Assembly (NCBI RefSeq): GCF_000517545.1
Contig: NZ_BAIV01000018.1
Location: forward strand, 48,193 to 112,192
Source of the DNA: Bacteroides reticulotermitis JCM 10512
GTDB taxonomy: Bacteria > Bacteroidota > Bacteroidia > Bacteroidales > Bacteroidaceae
Direction: 5' to 3'
DNA length: 64,000 bases
Of this stretch, positions 10,166-21,513 are shown piece by piece (the first letter of the stretch is position 1; every line of letters starts with the position of its first letter). The notes beneath the pieces are model-generated. The model made no database searches. It worked only from the letters and a program-made list of their open reading frames with translations, and was not told the DNA's origin. The translations under genes and the position numbers were made by a program.

Positions 10166-13100
10166 TTAGAATGTAACATTAACACCGATAGTAAACTTAC
10201 GTAAAGTTGGATAGCTACCATAAGAAGTCATCGGGTCCATGAAGTTATCAGGATAAGGATTGTTGAAGCTCAATAAGTTCTGTCCTGTTACATTAAAGCG
10301 ACAGCTTTCAATCCCAATCATCTGGGTATACTTCGATGGTATGGAGTAAGCAAATGTCAACCGATTAAGTCTAACTCGCGTTCCACTAACTCTCCAAAAT
10401 GAAGATGTCACACTATTAATAGATCCCCATCTTAAGTTCGGATATTTTGCATCCCGATTAGCATTTACAACCACATTTCCTGCTGCATCAACAACATCGT
10501 TATAGACAAACATATTATCGGTATTCCAGAAAGAAGGCATATTAGTATATTCCAAGTCGGTATAGCTTCCTGATCCAGAACCAACCATATTACCTATTTT
10601 AAGTGCAGAAGAAGGAAGGAAACTATATCCACCCCAACTTGCGCTGAGCTGTGCTGATAAAGAGAAGCCCTTCCAATCCGCACTTAGATTCGTAGTGAAT
10701 CCGTAAGGATTACTTCTGTTGGATAATCTCACCTGATCATTATCTTTATCTACAATACCATCAGGCATGGCATATGTGCCGTCTGTTTGCAAAGCTCCTC
10801 GAACATCTTTATATATTAACATACCGGGCTTTACATTATCCTTAGTCATTCCCATATATGAGCTGATGTTATATTTTGTAAAATATTCATCGATGTCCTG
10901 ATAATTGCGGAACATACCGAGACACTGCATCCCCCATGTTCCTATGTCCGAACGGTCTCCCTTGCGAATACTTTTGAAAGTTGTAATAGCATCCCAGTCT
11001 TTTTCCAACACTTTATTATCCGAATACCCCGTATTAACTTGTATCTTATACTTAAAGTCTTTTCCAATCTTATCTCTCCATGTTGTAGACAATTCTACTC
11101 CATAAGTGTCAAATTTACCATAGTTAATATAAGCTGACTGAGTACCTACTGTACCGGGAATAGATTCTAAATATGGAAGTAACATTTCACGGTTCCATTC
11201 ATAATAACCATCGATATTGAAAGTCAATCGGTTATCTAGTACATTTAAATCAATACCGAAGTTACCTTTATACGATTTATCCCAATGTGCATTAGAGTTA
11301 ACTGCAGAATTGTTTTTATTAAGCGTAATGTGACTACCTGCATTAATCTCTGTACCTGTGCCAAATATAGGCCCCTTATCTTTATCTGTTCCATAGTTCT
11401 GCATCCACTGCCAAGCAATCGTATTATCACGTCCTGTCAAACCAAACGATGCACGCACTTTCAGATAATCAACCCATTTTACATTGTTTTTAAACCATTT
11501 CTCCTGTGATATAATCCAACCTCCGGAAACAGAAGGGAATACACCCCAATAGTTTTTCGGTGCAAATTTAGTAGATGCATCCGAACGTAGTAAAAACTCG
11601 AATAGATACTTATCAGCATACGCATAATTGATACGTCCGATATAAGACAATGTGCCCGATTCACTACGTGTAAATACCGTACCAGGTTTACTATCAGCCC
11701 AACTGAGTTAGACTGTCCAGTAGTAAATTCATACGGATCGGTAACACTACCATTCAAATATTCGCTTTCAGCTTCCGACTTCTCAATTGAGAACAGAGCA
11801 CCGACATGATGATCTCCGAAGTCCCGACTATAGGCGGCCATAAAGTTCATCTGATAATTGTCTGTGCGATCCATATCGCGAGATAAATACGCAGCATCAC
11901 CATTCGTGATAATTGCTCCACCATTGGCCAACAAGAAATTATTATCAGTAATTAAATCGTTATATGCATTTTCTTCACCGGCAATAGGAGTATATAAATG
12001 GCTACCACTTCCGGCACGTTGAGACATGTAGTATAACTTATATGAAGAACCGTATTGATTATTCTTTGTCGTATTAACACTCTTTGAATATGTAAATTTC
12101 AGAGTCAAACCTTTTAACCACTTGCTCCATCCAAAGTCGTATTCCAAACCTGCATTGATATTCATATTCGAAGTCATAGTCTTGTTATAATCTCCTGAAT
12201 TCTGAAGTACATCAAATGCATAATTCTGGCTGGAACTTATTTCTTTATTGCTTATGCCATACGGTGCAAGAGGATAATCTCCTATTGTCTCCGGTATATA
12301 CTGTGGATGCATCAATAACAGATTATAGTCTTTCTCACTATTGGTACCTCCGACTTTCACATTGGGCGTATTCCGATTCCCATAATCTCCAGACACCTGT
12401 AGATTAGCTTTTATCCATTCACTGATTTTTACATCAACACCGGCACGATAAGTCCAACGATCATAATCCAATTTACCTAGATTACCGTCTTGCTCAAAAT
12501 AAGAAATACCGGCGAAGTAACTAGCTCTATCAGTAGCACCACTTAGATTAACACTATGCTGTTGTGTAAATGCAGACTTCCAATATTTATCCAACAAATC
12601 ATAATTCAAACCCTTCATAGCATTCAATTCATCGGCTTGAAACAAATCAGTCAATGGATTCATAGCTGTATCTGTAGGATCTGCTGCACGTACGGCATTC
12701 CAAAGTTTACCGTATTGATTAGCATTCAACATTTTAGCACGAGAGACCTCATCAGCGACTCCAAATGTTCCACTATATGAGATTTTCGGTGCGCCTAGTT
12801 TTCCTCTTTTAGTTGTTACCAAAATAACACCATTAGCAGCACGAGCTCCATAAACTGCCGCTGATGCATCTTTCAAGACAGAGATACTTTCAATAACAGA
12901 CGGATCCAAATTGTTGAATGCAGTTGCACCTAAGTTTTCAGTAGTAGCACCAATCTTAACTTCAGTAGGATAAATATATCCGTCAATTACATAGAGAGGT
13001 TCTACATTGGTCGCCTTCATACTTGTTAATGCATCATTTTGACGGATACTAACTCGAGCAGTTTCTCCCGGACGAGTATTACCACCACTAACGCTAACAC

Positions 13101-13548
13101 CAGTTACTAAACCACTTAATGTATTAGCCAAATTACCAGCTGAAATATCTTGAATTTCATTCATAGGTACAGTACCAATGGCACCTGTTAAATGCGCTTT
13201 TTTCTGTGTACCATAACCAACCACGACTACTTCATCCAATTGCTGCGCATCTTCTTTCAGGATGATTTTAGTCTGTTTGAGATCTGGCAATACTTGCGAC
13301 ACATATCCAATGTAGGATATTTCAACTTTTCTTCCAGATGGCACAGTTACCGTGAACTTACCATCTAAGTCTGTAATTGTTCCTGTTGTAGTTCCTACAA
13401 CTTTTACAGAAGCACCAATAATAGGTTCTCCTGCACCATCAACAACAACTCCTTTAAATGTCTGACCGGTTTGGGCTATAGCTGGAAAAGCTAATACAAA
13501 AGCCAAGAACATGCCAAGACACAATTTAATTATACTATTATGTTTCAT
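10166..13548 (-). CDS. SusC/RagA-family TonB-dependent transporter (pectin PUL), frameshifted
   Basis: Two overlapping parts give one protein of ~1125 residues. The start (13548) has a signal peptide, a carboxypeptidase-regulatory-like domain (FKGVVVDGAGEPIIGASVKV, TDLDGKFTV), the TonB-box region with LDEVVVVGYGTQKK, the plug (ISVLKDASAAVYGARAANGVILVTT) and a long barrel. The C-terminal part resumes at about GTLSYIGRINYAYADKY and ends in the usual terminal aromatic strand (TIGVNVTF). A missing base near 11700-11708 creates the break. SusC proteins import oligosaccharides across the outer membrane using TonB energy. It is cotranscribed with SusD and follows a surface lipoprotein gene by 20 bp. 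Confidence 0.92.
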
Positions 13549-13568
13549 TTTTATAGCATTATAGTTAT

Positions 13569-15029
13569 TTATTTATACCAACGAGGGTCGCCTGCTTTAT
13601 TTGAATAAGCCTTTGTACTGCTAGCAGGAACAAAATTAACTTGATCCGGATCTTGATCTACGGGACCGATAAACGCTGGGTCTTCTTCTGTTCCGTAAGT
13701 TTTGTCAGTATTGTCCAAAGCACCAACATTAGTAGCACCACTAGAAAACAAATAATTATCTCCGATGGCTTTTGTTGTATTACCAACAATCTTCTGTACT
13801 CGGTAAGTATTATAGAATATATTATTCTTAATTGTAGTGGTAACAGTATTTACGCTTGCCATATTATTCGCAAAGTCTTTATTGGACATCGTTTGGAAGA
13901 ATGTGTTATTTGTAATCGTAACACTCCCGGATGTATCATTCCAAGTCTTATCAGGCCTAGCATTACTAGCGTTATTCAAACGAATAAAATAAGCTTTGCT
14001 ATTAGTTTGCAAATTGTAGAATGTATTCTTTGAGATGGTTAAAGATTTAATAGCTCTACCACCATTGTCTTCAAAGTTAATAATAGGCTTACTGCTAGCC
14101 CCATTATTTAGCTCAGCAATACAATTTGTAAGACGTAAATCTTGTACTGCCCAAGGACCATTGTCCTTACCTGCATAAATTATACTATTATTAACTCCCT
14201 TGAAATTACACTCTTGAAAAATAATAGGATTACTGATAAGGTAAGCACCACCTTTTTCTGTTGCAGGCGCCCCGCTTGTTACAGCGTTTCCTAAAGTTAC
14301 TAATCCGACTTGTGAATTAGCCGCACTCATTGCAGAACAATCAAAATTGATGAATTTCACTTTCAGCCCTCCTTCAGTAACTATACCACCAGTAGCTCCA
14401 ACCACTACAGTTGGACGATGCGCTTTATCTCCACGGAATGTTATCTGATTTATTCCGAAGTCAACCAAGTCATTCAACGTATATGCTTTACCTGCTTCCA
14501 ACTCAAAGCCCTGTTCTTTATCGCTCGGTTGAAGATTTGCTTTAACAAATTCAGCTATGTCTTGCCCTGCAGGGATAGTCACAGCAGAAATTAAAGTGGA
14601 ATATGCAAATTCAGTAGCAGATGGAGCGTCTGTATTATGCAATTTCTCATTACCTAAAGCTTTAACAGAAACTTCATATTTCGTATCCTCTAACTTGGTA
14701 AATACAGCAGAACTACCATCAATAACACTGTCTTTTACTACAACAATGGGATTAGAAGGATCATCTACAATATTCACATTAAATAGATAACCTCCGGCAC
14801 CCATTACTACCGACCAAGTCACCTTCACATTCTCTGACCCATCAGAATTAGTCAATGTTGAAAAGCTGTTCTCATCGATTTTAGGCGACGATAACTGCGT
14901 ATTTGTTACTCCTCCAGAAAAGGTCTCCTTATCAAAACCATCTCCTGCACAAGAGCCAACAAAAAGAACCATCGACAAGCAGCATATGCCTCCGACAGCC
15001 TTCATTTTAATCTTCATTTTACTCTTCAT
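13569..15029 (-). CDS. surface glycan-binding lipoprotein, FN3 + beta-helix (DUF4957/DUF5123-like)
   Basis: The protein is 486 residues with lipobox VGSC. Residues ~40-155 look like a fibronectin type III fold (NVKVTWSVVMGAGGYLFNV, TKYEVSVKALG). Residues ~165-480 form a repetitive right-handed beta-helix (ITFRGDKAHRPTVVV, IIFQECNFKGVNNSIIYAG, SVTITNNTFFQT, TTIKNNIFYNTYR) resembling the DUF4957/DUF5123 proteins of pectin PULs. No lyase catalytic residues are evident, so a carbohydrate-binding role is more likely than an enzymatic one. Unusually, the gene comes before SusC rather than after SusD. A candidate -7 box lies 20 bp upstream, which makes it the first gene of the SusCD transcript. Confidence 0.75.
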   Translation of the reverse strand: MKSKMKIKMKAVGGICCLSMVLFVGSCAGDGFDKETFSGGVTNTQLSSPKIDENSFSTLTNSDGSENVKVTWSVVMGAGGYLFNVNIVDDPSNPIVVVKDSVIDGSSAVFTKLEDTKYEVSVKALGNEKLHNTDAPSATEFAYSTLISAVTIPAGQDIAEFVKANLQPSDKEQGFELEAGKAYTLNDLVDFGINQITFRGDKAHRPTVVVGATGGIVTEGGLKVKFINFDCSAMSAANSQVGLVTLGNAVTSGAPATEKGGAYLISNPIIFQECNFKGVNNSIIYAGKDNGPWAVQDLRLTNCIAELNNGASSKPIINFEDNGGRAIKSLTISKNTFYNLQTNSKAYFIRLNNASNARPDKTWNDTSGSVTITNNTFFQTMSNKDFANNMASVNTVTTTIKNNIFYNTYRVQKIVGNTTKAIGDNYLFSSGATNVGALDNTDKTYGTEEDPAFIGPVDQDPDQVNFVPASSTKAYSNKAGDPRWYK

Positions 15030-15048
15030 AGATTAAACTTTAATTAAA

Positions 15049-15056
15049 CAAATATA
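15049..15056 (-). promoter_or_regulatory. candidate -7 box for the surface lipoprotein-SusC-SusD transcript
   Basis: The minus strand reads TATATTTG, matching TAnnTTTG, 20 bases upstream of the lipoprotein start. A TTTG lies upstream but only about 13 bases away, shorter than the usual ~19-21, so the call is tentative. Confidence 0.35.
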
Positions 15057-15160
15057 ATATATCATACTCCAAAAAATAAGTTTTTATTAAGAAAGACGAA
15101 TAACTATCAAATATGTAATCAGTCACCTCCCAAAAAAAGACGGTTATAAGTTATTTTTAG

Positions 15161-16054
15161 TCATCGCTCTTGAAAAACCTCCTTCAAATAGTTAATGTTC
15201 GTTCCGTAATTTTTCTTCACGTTATGAACATCATTTTTATCACGGGAACGCTCGACAACAAGCCATCCGCTCCACTTCATCTTATCTAAAGTTTCTTTAA
15301 CTTTATTCATATCCAAACGCTCATTGTTAGGCAAAGTGACACCATCTGTGTCCGTGCAGTGTATTTGGCAAATTCGTTTTTTACCCAAGACACGGAGTTC
15401 TTTATATAAGTCACGTCCGTTTTCCAACGCATTCTGAAACTTATAATAGATTTTAATGCCCGGAGAGTTGATCTCTTTCAAGAGTCTAATTTCTCCTTTG
15501 GCATCCAATTGTGTTTCAATTCCAATAACCAAACCTTCGGATGCAGCCATATCTCCTACTTCTTTCAAACGCTTAACTAATTCTTTCCGGCGTTCCTGAT
15601 CTTTTTCCCAACCGCTTTTAACTCCGCCAAGTGGGAGAAAAGCAACTTTGGTATCCATTACCTTCATCGCATCCAAGCATTCCCGAACTAACTCTTTATA
15701 GTTGGCACGCTCCAGAAAAGACTGTCCGTAAAAGCCGGACATGGCAATCGAAGAGACTTCTAACTGAAACTTTTGTGCTGTTTCCCGGAATAGTTGTTGG
15801 AAATGAGGCTCACGAAGTTTATTATCAAACTTCTCTCGCTGACCAAGACTTCCCATATCTAACTCAACACCATCACCATTCAATGAACGAACTAACTCAA
15901 ACGAACCGATCTTCTGTCGTTTCAAAATCATCCAGTCGCACACTGCAATTTTATAACGCTGCTCAGTTGGTTGAACAGGAGTTACTGCTTGCAAAGGCAA
16001 ACTCTCTGCAAACAGAATGAATATTAATATATATATTAGCCTAAGGAATTTCAT
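15161..16054 (-). CDS. secreted sugar phosphate isomerase/epimerase-like TIM barrel (AP_endonuc_2 fold)
   Basis: The protein is 297 residues with an N-terminal signal peptide (~1-23). The rest follows the xylose-isomerase-like TIM barrel pattern: GVELDMGSLG, SSIAMSGFYGQSFLE, VAFLPLGG, GLVIGIETQLD, RICQIHCTDTDG and WSGWLVVERSRD. The acidic and His residues at strand ends (E in IGIETQ, H in QIHCTD, E in VVERS) resemble metal ligands of that superfamily. Secreted members are common in Bacteroides PULs, but their reactions are mostly unknown. It lies 131 bp upstream of the surface lipoprotein gene in the same orientation and has no close upstream partner. Confidence 0.7.
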   Translation of the reverse strand: MKFLRLIYILIFILFAESLPLQAVTPVQPTEQRYKIAVCDWMILKRQKIGSFELVRSLNGDGVELDMGSLGQREKFDNKLREPHFQQLFRETAQKFQLEVSSIAMSGFYGQSFLERANYKELVRECLDAMKVMDTKVAFLPLGGVKSGWEKDQERRKELVKRLKEVGDMAASEGLVIGIETQLDAKGEIRLLKEINSPGIKIYYKFQNALENGRDLYKELRVLGKKRICQIHCTDTDGVTLPNNERLDMNKVKETLDKMKWSGWLVVERSRDKNDVHNVKKNYGTNINYLKEVFQER

Positions 16055-16684
16055 ATTTCATTGTTGGTTATTACATGACTGTACCTAGTAGACGGACGAA
16101 ACGCAATTTTGTAATCGGTTTAATTAAAGTTTTTTTAGAGCCCCCTTACAGAAGCATCTATTTAATCAAACGATTCCCCTTCGTTTTTCATCCGCTACGA
16201 AATGAATACCACCTATCGGACAAGTTGTTGCCAAGCCTAACTTTAGTGCTAGTTTACCCTAAGTCGAATACTCATTTTGCTTAGTTCAACCGCTTGTTTG
16301 CCTTTTCTCAAAAAATAAAAGACTTCTGTATAACAAAATAAGAGACGTTTTTCTCATTCCATTATGATAAAAAAAGACTGCCGAGAAGTTAAAAATGCAA
16401 TACTCTACTTGTCTGGGGAGAAGAAAAATTAGAGTCAATCCAAGTCAGGGTTAAGAAAAACTCGCCAATTGAAAATAGATATAAGAGTAGATAAAGCCAA
16501 TTCAAAGGCTTCTTTTGAACTGTTTCATTACTCAAAATATTAGTTTGCAGTGTACTGATTCACAATACGACTTTATTGCAAGGCTTCAGCCCTACTTCAC
16601 TGTCTCTTCCTACTCTTCCTCTCGGGGGTTAGCATAGGACACAGCGTATTCCGAACTTGCTTTCGCTGAAATATGTGAGAACAT
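16055..16684. other. 630-bp intergenic region without a recognisable gene
   Basis: This AT-rich spacer separates the pectin PUL from the GH92 gene. Short open frames in it have no start context, signal or family resemblance. I see no repeat array or strong dyad. It must hold the promoter of the TIM-barrel gene, but no convincing TAnnTTTG box was found on the minus strand. Confidence 0.5.
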
Positions 16685-16723
16685 AAAAAAGGCTGCCGGA
16701 CCAATCAAAATGATCCGACAGCC
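16685..16723 (-). terminator. rho-independent terminator after GH92
   Basis: Arms GGCTGCCGGA (16691-16700) and TCCGACAGCC (16714-16723) pair with one G-T. On the minus strand the stem is followed directly by TTTTTT. It lies about 40 bp past the GH92 stop. Confidence 0.85.
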
Positions 16724-16764
16724 TCGTCACCTTAAAAAAACGATACCTAATGAAACGCTATGCG

Positions 16765-19035
16765 TTACTTTAAGTTAAAGAACAATTGTTTGCCGTGAAT
16801 AAGTTCTTCGTGACTAATACGATATTTATTAAATCCTTTGCCATTCAACATTACCTTATTAATATATTGCGTTCCGGAGTGAGTACGATTACTTTCGATG
16901 ACCAGTTCCTTTTCCTTATACCACTTCGGATCCAAGCGAATGGTTATTTTATTAAAGACAGGTGTTGTCAACGTGTATTCCGGTAGTCCCGGACAATCGG
17001 GATAAAAGCCGATCATATTAAAAATCGCCCAAGCAGACATCGTTCCCGTATCATCATTTCCGGGAATCCCATCCGGTTTGGTTGTGAAGTATTTGTCTAA
17101 CAGACGTTGTACTTCTTTCTGCGTCCGCCATTCCTCTCCTTTGAAATAAGAGAATAGATGCGCGTAAGCAATGTCGGGTTCATTCGCCGGATCGTAAAGA
17201 CCCTTATCGAAAATCATTTGTAGCTTATCTATAAAAGGCTTTTTACCTCCCATTAACTTAGCCAATCCATATACATCATGGGGAACATAGAATGTATAAT
17301 TCCACGAGTTGCCTTCATGAAAGCCCGGACTAGGTTCAAAGTTCTCTCCTTGTTTGGGATCGAACGGAGTGTAGAAACTTCCATCCGGTAAGATCGGGCG
17401 AAGCGTACCAAACTCTTTGCTATAATAATGTTTATAACCTAAAGAACGATTATAAAACAGTTCCGCATCTTTTTTCTTACCTAACGCATCGGCAAAGCGA
17501 GAAAGGGCGAAGTCGGCTATATAATATTCCAAGGCATGAGATACAGAATTGTCGTACTGTTCGCGAAGTGGAACATATCCTTTCGACATATAATCATCGT
17601 TGTCCGGACGCATCAGATTCTCAGCTCCGGGTAAAGTCGCCGATTTATACATTGCTTCATAAGCCAGATCGACATCAAAATCACGCAAGCCTTTCATCCA
17701 TGTGTCAACAATCACCGGAATGCTCGGATCACCTTCCATCGTCAGCGTTTCTCTTCCGTACAGCTCCCATTTGGGTAGCCAACCATGTTCCCGATACATA
17801 TCAAGCATGGTGCGAACCATTTCGATCTGACGTTCGGGATAGACTAAGGTCAGCAACTGATGTACATTTCGATAAGTATCCCACAGCGAGAAGACCGTGT
17901 ATCGATTCCCTTGTGTAGTTAATATCTTATCACTCTCCATGGCCGGATATTGTCCGTTGACATCTTGCAGAATATTCGGATGGATCAATAAATGATAAAG
18001 TGCGGTATAGAATACGGTATTCTGTTCTTTAGTTCCTCCTTCTACGGTGATGCGTGACAAATCGTCTTCCCAAGAAGCGCGAGCTTCGGACAGAACTTGA
18101 TCAAACTGCTTGCCGTTTTGTTCTTTCTCTAAATTTAAGCGGGCATTTTCGATGCTGACGAAGGAAACTCCCATTTGTACCTCGACCTGTTCACCTTCCT
18201 GCGTGTCGAAAGTGAAATAAGCGCCGACATCATCGCCGGCAATTTCTTTCCCATAGCGGGTATATAATTTGTATTTGCCGTTGTCGGGATCCCATTCGGC
18301 TTCCACACCGCTCATTGGACGTTGTTTTTTCCAATACCCGGTTGTAGCAGGCACTTTATTTACCCGCATTACGAAATAGATGGGGAACACCGCTTGCGGA
18401 TTATAACAGAAAGTACCCAGCAGTTTAACGCCTTCCACTTCGCGTTCGCTCACTCGGCGAAGCATCGCTCCGCTTTCGTTGGTTAAACCTTCACCGAGAT
18501 TCAACAAAATATGGCTCTTACCTTTGGGGAAAGTGAAACGAGTTATCCCCGTACGTGGTGTAGCGGAGACTTCGGTTTTCACATTATATTTAGTCAGATA
18601 ATTCGAGTAATAGCCCGGCGATGCTTGTTCGTCCTTATACTTACTCCCGTATTCTTTATAATCCACGTTCAGTTCTCCGGTAGTAGGCATTAGCAATAAA
18701 GAACCTAATTCCGGACAACCGACTCCACTCAGATTGACATGAGCATAACCGGTAAAGAAACAATTCGTATATTCATAAGGAGTCGACCACCAACGTGCGT
18801 CTTTATCATACGTATTTTCCGAAGAGCCCATAACATTGAAAGGCACAACAGACATCATCCCATTCGGACAAACTGCTCCCGGATTAGTCGTTCCGAAGTT
18901 TGTTGTCCCAATAAAAGGATCTACATAATCGATCAAAAGCTTTTTCCCTGTGTTAGAGGGGGAGCTTCCCTCTCCTCCCGCAAAAACGGGAAGAAGAGAG
19001 AAAGCCAGTGTGTAAGTTAATAAAATGAATCTCAT
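16765..19035 (-). CDS. GH92 family exo-alpha-mannosidase
   Basis: The protein is 756 residues with a signal peptide (~1-19). The N-terminal sandwich has YVDPFIGTTNFG and GMMSVVPFNV. The (alpha/alpha)6 catalytic domain carries EGNSWNYTFYVPHDV (Glu574, the expected acid) and DGIPGNDDTGTMSAW (655-669, base and calcium-site region). These enzymes need calcium, invert configuration and remove alpha-linked mannose. The usual GFSHTHLSGTG segment is here GYAHVNLSGVG, so the subsite specificity may differ from the classic alpha-1,2 or alpha-1,3 enzymes. It is the last gene of the DUF4838-MFS-GH130-GH92 operon, 6 bp after GH130 and before a strong terminator. A role in N-glycan mannose removal is inferred from its neighbours. 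Confidence 0.92.
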   Translation of the reverse strand: MRFILLTYTLAFSLLPVFAGGEGSSPSNTGKKLLIDYVDPFIGTTNFGTTNPGAVCPNGMMSVVPFNVMGSSENTYDKDARWWSTPYEYTNCFFTGYAHVNLSGVGCPELGSLLLMPTTGELNVDYKEYGSKYKDEQASPGYYSNYLTKYNVKTEVSATPRTGITRFTFPKGKSHILLNLGEGLTNESGAMLRRVSEREVEGVKLLGTFCYNPQAVFPIYFVMRVNKVPATTGYWKKQRPMSGVEAEWDPDNGKYKLYTRYGKEIAGDDVGAYFTFDTQEGEQVEVQMGVSFVSIENARLNLEKEQNGKQFDQVLSEARASWEDDLSRITVEGGTKEQNTVFYTALYHLLIHPNILQDVNGQYPAMESDKILTTQGNRYTVFSLWDTYRNVHQLLTLVYPERQIEMVRTMLDMYREHGWLPKWELYGRETLTMEGDPSIPVIVDTWMKGLRDFDVDLAYEAMYKSATLPGAENLMRPDNDDYMSKGYVPLREQYDNSVSHALEYYIADFALSRFADALGKKKDAELFYNRSLGYKHYYSKEFGTLRPILPDGSFYTPFDPKQGENFEPSPGFHEGNSWNYTFYVPHDVYGLAKLMGGKKPFIDKLQMIFDKGLYDPANEPDIAYAHLFSYFKGEEWRTQKEVQRLLDKYFTTKPDGIPGNDDTGTMSAWAIFNMIGFYPDCPGLPEYTLTTPVFNKITIRLDPKWYKEKELVIESNRTHSGTQYINKVMLNGKGFNKYRISHEELIHGKQLFFNLK

Positions 19036-19041
19036 ATCTAC

Positions 19042-20022
19042 TTAAATGATGCTTGTACGTTTGGTGAATTCGATAATCTCGGGTATATAACCAAAAGCCA
19101 ATCCGGTCACCGTATCAGCACATCCATAATAGATCGCAATTTGTCCTGTCTCGGAATCGTGAAGTGCAGCGCAGGGGAAACAAACATTGGGTACATCACC
19201 CATACATTCGTACGCTTTTTGTGGAGAGAGCAGGTATTGGCCCGAACGGTATTTCACTTTCCAGGGTTCATCTCTGTCGAGGATAGCAGAGCCGAAGCTA
19301 TATACATATCCATTGCAGGAATGAAGTACGCCGTGATAAATCATCAGCCATCCTTCTTCTGTTTCAATCGGAGTTGGTCCGGCACCGATCTTCATACACT
19401 GCCAGGCGCTCTGCTCGAAAGGAGCGGGAGCCATTACGTGCCGATGCTTTCCCCAATAAACCAAATCGGGTGATTCACTGTAGAAGATATCACCAAACGG
19501 GGTATGGCCCGTATCGCTTGGACGACTTACCATGGCAAAGTTACCATTGATCTTCACGGGGAACATCACTCCGTTGCGGTTGTAAGGTAAGAACGCGTTC
19601 TCTTCCTGGTGGAATGTCACGAAGTCATCAGTCCACGCTACACCGATAGTCGGTCCGTGGTAACCATTACACCAAGTCACATAGTAACGTCCTTCAATTA
19701 GGCATACGCGGGGGTCGTAGCCATAAACCCATTCTCCTATTTCCAGGTTATCACATTGGAAACGTAGTGGCTCTTCATTGATCTTCCAGTTAATGGCATC
19801 ATCACTGAAACCCACATGCAAAGCCATGCGCCTGTTCCGGTCGTCACAGCGAAACACTCCGGCAAAACCTTCTTTAAAAGATACTACCGCACTGTTGAAT
19901 ATGCTGTTGGAAGTAGGAAGAAGATCACGGGGGATGATCGGGTTCTTTGAACAACGCCACACCACATCCTTACATCCGGCTGGGCGGTCTTCCCAAGGCA
20001 TCTGATTGGTATTCATACTCAT
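19042..20022 (-). CDS. GH130 family phosphorylase, likely beta-1,4-mannosyl-N-acetylglucosamine phosphorylase
   Basis: The protein is 326 residues with no signal peptide, so it is cytoplasmic. It is a five-bladed propeller with the conserved catalytic Asp103 in GYDPRV. NPIIPR near the N-terminus and the NSAVVSF and [20 protein letters not shown] motifs are typical of GH130. Family members in N-glycan PULs (BT1033 in B. thetaiotaomicron) phosphorolyse Man-beta-1,4-GlcNAc to mannose-1-phosphate and GlcNAc. Its place between an MFS permease and a GH92 supports that substrate. Mannan-oligosaccharide phosphorylase is the alternative. Met1 and Met3 are both possible starts. Confidence 0.88.
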   Translation of the reverse strand: MSMNTNQMPWEDRPAGCKDVVWRCSKNPIIPRDLLPTSNSIFNSAVVSFKEGFAGVFRCDDRNRRMALHVGFSDDAINWKINEEPLRFQCDNLEIGEWVYGYDPRVCLIEGRYYVTWCNGYHGPTIGVAWTDDFVTFHQEENAFLPYNRNGVMFPVKINGNFAMVSRPSDTGHTPFGDIFYSESPDLVYWGKHRHVMAPAPFEQSAWQCMKIGAGPTPIETEEGWLMIYHGVLHSCNGYVYSFGSAILDRDEPWKVKYRSGQYLLSPQKAYECMGDVPNVCFPCAALHDSETGQIAIYYGCADTVTGLAFGYIPEIIEFTKRTSII

Positions 20023-20060
20023 TGTCTTTATTTGTTAGTAAACGTATATTTTATTCTATC

Positions 20061-21413
20061 TTATTCAGAGGGTAACTCTGCTACTTGTTCTTTTTTCGAA
20101 TCATCGTATGTAAACGGGATGAAGTAAGTGATCAGGAAAGCTGGGATTGTGGCAATCAATACATAAATAAAGAAATCCTTATATCCCAACCAATCACTCA
20201 AATAACCACTCAACATACCAGGAAGCATGACTCCGAGATTCATAATGCCCGAAGCAAACGCATAATGCGACATTTGGTGTTTACCCGGAGCAACCTGTTG
20301 CATCATGAACAGGGTTAAGCCGACAAACCCGAAGCCGTAACCAAAATATTCCATTGTAATACATCCGCCGATCAAGTACACATTTTTCCGGCTGTGCCAC
20401 AGCCAAAAAGGTATAAGCCACAAACGGTAGGTTAAATACGCAACACAAAGAGAACAGTGTTTTCTTCAATCCGAATCTCGAAACATAAATTCCTGCAAGC
20501 AAAGAGCCAAGCACAAAAGCTGCCGACCCAAAGATACCGTTCAAGGTTCCGATCTCCGTCAAAGAAAGACCGAGTCCTCCCACTTCTCTGGACGCACGCA
20601 AAAACAAAGGAGCTATCTTCATGATAAAGCCTTCCGCCAAGCGATAGAGAATAATGAAACAGATATAGTAGAGAATGTGTCTTTTGGTGAAAAAGTTACC
20701 GATAATGCCAATCAGTTCCCGGCCAGCCTCCGAAGCCTTCTTCTTACCGTCGGAAGGAACTTGTGTAGAGGGTAACATTTTAATGTGATAAATACTGAGT
20801 AGTATAAGCATCGCTGCAATTACACCAAAGATTATCATCCAGGCAGAAGAGTAAGCGCCGGCATTAACATCCGTAGTGGCTCCTTCAATTGCACCGAAGT
20901 GTTCAGCCAATTTTCCTGCCATAGCAACCAGACCTCCGTTGGCAACCAATTTGGCGATGTTATAAAACGCCCCTTGCACACCGATATACTTAGCCTGATT
21001 TTGTTTGTCCAGTTCGGCCATATATACACCATCGCAGGCAATATCATGTGTTGCACCACTGAACTATCAACGCCATAGTAGAAATACTAATTGCGAAAAA
21101 GTAGTCGAAACATTAACGAAAAGGCTACTACTCCGAATAAGATTCCGCTCAAGAGTTCAGTCAGTAGAACGAAAAACTTCTTTGTACGATATATTTCAAG
21201 GAAGGGACTCCAAAGAAACTTCAAGGTCCATGGCAGCATGACAAGCGAAGTCCAAAAGGCAATCTGCGCATCAGACACTCCCATATCTTTAAACATAAAT
21301 ACCGAGACCAAGTTAATAGCAATGAAAGGAAGACCCATTGCAAAGTACGCAGTAGGTACCCAGCACACCGGATTTACTGCTTTTTGTTTGGAAGATGTTT
21401 TATTCTGCTGCAT
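20061..21413 (-). CDS. MFS sugar permease (AmpG-like), three frameshifts
   Basis: The segments 21413-21100, ~21060-20390 and 20382-20061 join into a ~450-residue major facilitator with about 12 hydrophobic helices. The start region (WVPTAYFAMGLPFIAINLVSVFMF) and AFSGATHDIACDGVYMAELDKQNQAKYIGVQG-type loop (read in pieces) resemble AmpG and the permeases of Bacteroides mannoside loci. Shifts lie at the A5 run 21096-21100, near 21062-21067, and at the T5 run 20383-20387. It probably carries a disaccharide such as Man-GlcNAc from periplasm to cytoplasm, where the GH130 38 bp downstream would act. The substrate is inferred from the operon. Confidence 0.85.
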
Positions 21414-21513
21414 ATTTCAATAGCATATAGATGAAGGATTCATGTTTTTTTTAATGCCTTTATATATAATACAACCAAGAAGGCCAAACTACTAACCCTC
21501 CTTCACACTTTTT

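Noticed and set aside
20835..21059. Separate small gene inside the permease
   Set aside because: It is an out-of-frame shadow created by the indels; the permease sequence continues through it in another frame.
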